From Acidobacteriota bacterium (GTDB lineage: Bacteria > Acidobacteriota > Terriglobia > Acidiferrales > UBA7541): a stretch of DNA of 64,000 nucleotides. The translations under genes were made by a program, and so were the position numbers. The number at the start of each line of letters is the position of its first letter. Position 1 is the first letter of the stretch. This document shows, one piece after another, positions 62,868-64,000 of the stretch. The notes below the pieces were generated by a model. The model was not told where the DNA came from. It searched no databases and worked only from the letters and a program-made list of their open reading frames with translations. The stretch is from positions 1 to 64,000 of the forward strand of contig JABCZJ010000002.1 of the NCBI GenBank assembly GCA_013289715.1. Direction: 5' to 3'.

Positions 62868-64000
62868 TTATGTGGGCATCTTCAAGAAGAAGTAGACGCC
62901 AAGAAATCCAAAGATAGCATCCGGCGACCAGGCGGCGAGCAGGGGCGGGAGCTGGCCTACCGAACCCATCGCTTCGAACAGCGCGGCGGTGGCCCAGTAG
63001 ATGATGGCAACGCCGACCGCGACAGCGAGTCCGCCGACGGCGCCACGCGTCCCGGTGAGGAACGCGAACGGTGCGCCCAGAAAAACGATGATCCCGGCAA
63101 TCAGCGGGAAGGCGAATTTCTTCTGCCACTGGACGGAAAGGCGCGCCGTGTCAAACCCCGCCTGTTTCAAGCCTTGAATGTATTCGCCCAGCTGACGCCA
63201 GTTCATCTGATACGACTGGCGCACCTCGCGGCGGAAATAACTGGGTGGCTCGGAAATCTCGGGGAGAGATTGCACTTTGAAGGGGGTATAGCGACGAACT
63301 TTGCCATCTTCGAAGTCGCGGATCCAACCTCCCGTGAGGGCCCATGTGTTTTCGGATTGCACCCAAGTGGCGCGCGTAGCAAAGACCCGGCGGTGAATCT
63401 GGAAGGTTTCCGGGTCGAGCTCGAACACGCTCAAGCCCCCGAATAGGTTTTGGTCGGGGTCGAAGAGCTCGTAATTATAGATTTTGGTGTTCTCGCCGAA
63501 GATCCATTGGTGGGCGGGCTGAAAATACGTTTGCGCGGGGCGGCCTTTGATCTGGTTGCGCAGAGCGTCCTGGCGCTGGTTGGCATAGGGAAGGTAGGTG
63601 TCGTCGAGGAGGAACATTCCCGCGGCAATCACGCACCCGGCCAGAGTGAGCGGCAAGACCAGGCGGTAGAGGCTCATGCCGTTGGCCTTGAAAGCGATCA
63701 CTTCGTTATTTTTTGCGAGCACGGCCAAGGTGACGAGCGTCGCGACCAGAGTGGCGAGCGGCGCAAGCTGATACGTCATTAGTGGAATGAGGTAGCGAAA
63801 ATAACTCAGAACCATGGAGACGGGAATATTATTTTTAGAGATGTCGCCGAGCAAATCGAAAAGCGTGAATGCGTCAAAGATCAGGATGAAGCCGGCCAGC
63901 AACACCAGAAAATAGTAGAAAAATTGCTGCAGCAAGTAGACGTCAATCAGCATCGGGAAAGCGACAGCGCTGCCTTCCGGAACAATTTTCCGGGCGTCCG
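62868..64000 (-). CDS. LptF/LptG (YjgP/YjgQ) family permease, 5' end outside the window
   Basis: Lipopolysaccharide-export permease, of which 377 codons are visible. The first visible ATG (63953) has no SD, and the frame stays open through the 47 bases to the edge, reading DARKIVPEGSAVAFP before that Met. The protein therefore probably starts outside the window. Membrane spans include FFYYFLVLLAGFILIFDAFT, LVLPLTLAGCVIAAGMFLL and the C-terminal group (FPLIAGIIVFLGAPFAFLTG, AVGVAIIYWATAALFEAMG). The N-terminal span before a periplasmic beta-jellyroll (YFQPAHQWIFGENT onward) is as in LptG. If a second permease half precedes it, this is an LptF-LptG fusion. Confidence 0.85.
   Translation of the reverse strand, partial: DARKIVPEGSAVAFPMLIDVYLLQQFFYYFLVLLAGFILIFDAFTLFDLLGDISKNNIPVSMVLSYFRYLIPLMTYQLAPLATLVATLVTLAVLAKNNEVIAFKANGMSLYRLVLPLTLAGCVIAAGMFLLDDTYLPYANQRQDALRNQIKGRPAQTYFQPAHQWIFGENTKIYNYELFDPDQNLFGGLSVFELDPETFQIHRRVFATRATWVQSENTWALTGGWIRDFEDGKVRRYTPFKVQSLPEISEPPSYFRREVRQSYQMNWRQLGEYIQGLKQAGFDTARLSVQWQKKFAFPLIAGIIVFLGAPFAFLTGTRGAVGGLAVAVGVAIIYWATAALFEAMGSVGQLPPLLAAWSPDAIFGFLGVYFFLKMPT

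Noticed and set aside
1..64000. tRNA, rRNA genes and CRISPR arrays
   Set aside because: I looked for T-loop-like words, cloverleaf patterns and regularly spaced direct repeats and saw none convincing.

Overview
The window is about 64 kb of GC-rich, densely coding bacterial DNA. Its gene content points to a member of the Acidobacteriota, probably class Terriglobia (inference). The clues are an orphan MacB/FtsX-type permease of the acidobacterial duplicated type, a BlaI/BlaR1 pair with a Gln-Leu-Gly heptad tail, a DUF4097 protein, a DUF1844 protein, PEGA-domain and Gly/Trp-rich secreted proteins, and a B. subtilis-type sdhCAB operon. I saw no rRNA, tRNA or CRISPR array.

Left edge to 15.6 kb: the tail of a TnpB gene with its likely omega-RNA zone, a gene-poor stretch, a SAM methyltransferase, sdhCAB, an M19 dipeptidase, a tandem cyclophilin pair, a GT-C glycosyltransferase, a lipocalin-like protein, icd-mdh on the minus strand, a tightly overlapping three-gene operon headed by a small putative DNA-binding protein, and a PEBP-family protein. 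15.7-26.8 kb: glutamine synthetase, a PilT-like ATPase, myo-inositol-phosphate synthase, a hidden 30-codon membrane peptide gene, and a long minus-strand run (DUF1844 - MBL hydrolase - ribF - polX - DUF4097).

27-38 kb: blaI-blaR1 with a clear promoter and operator; a translationally coupled ATP-grasp ligase and luciferase-like monooxygenase; a membrane-anchored hydrolase; a frameshifted zinc-ribbon membrane gene; then mazG - GNAT - N-acylamino-acid racemase/OSBS-like enolase - DMT exporter on the plus strand. 38-52 kb: a Gly/Trp-rich secreted protein, bactofilin, the orphan permease, a zinc alcohol dehydrogenase, a decarboxylating dehydrogenase, a PEGA protein, and a four-gene ABC efflux operon (adaptor, ATPase, two permeases). 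52-64 kb: rhomboid protease, recO-glyQ-glyS coupled by 4-base overlaps, ppdK, udk, a small membrane protein, a nested hairpin, an SH3-domain protein and an LptF/LptG-type permease that runs off the right edge.

Together these give much of central carbon metabolism (SDH, IDH, MDH, PPDK), nitrogen assimilation, glycine-tRNA charging, envelope construction and several signalling or efflux modules. The least understood parts are the three-gene operon at 13.7-14.8 kb with its palindromic operator, the ATP-grasp/flavin pair at 30-32 kb, the 30-aa membrane peptide at 21.1 kb and the nested hairpin at 60.8 kb.
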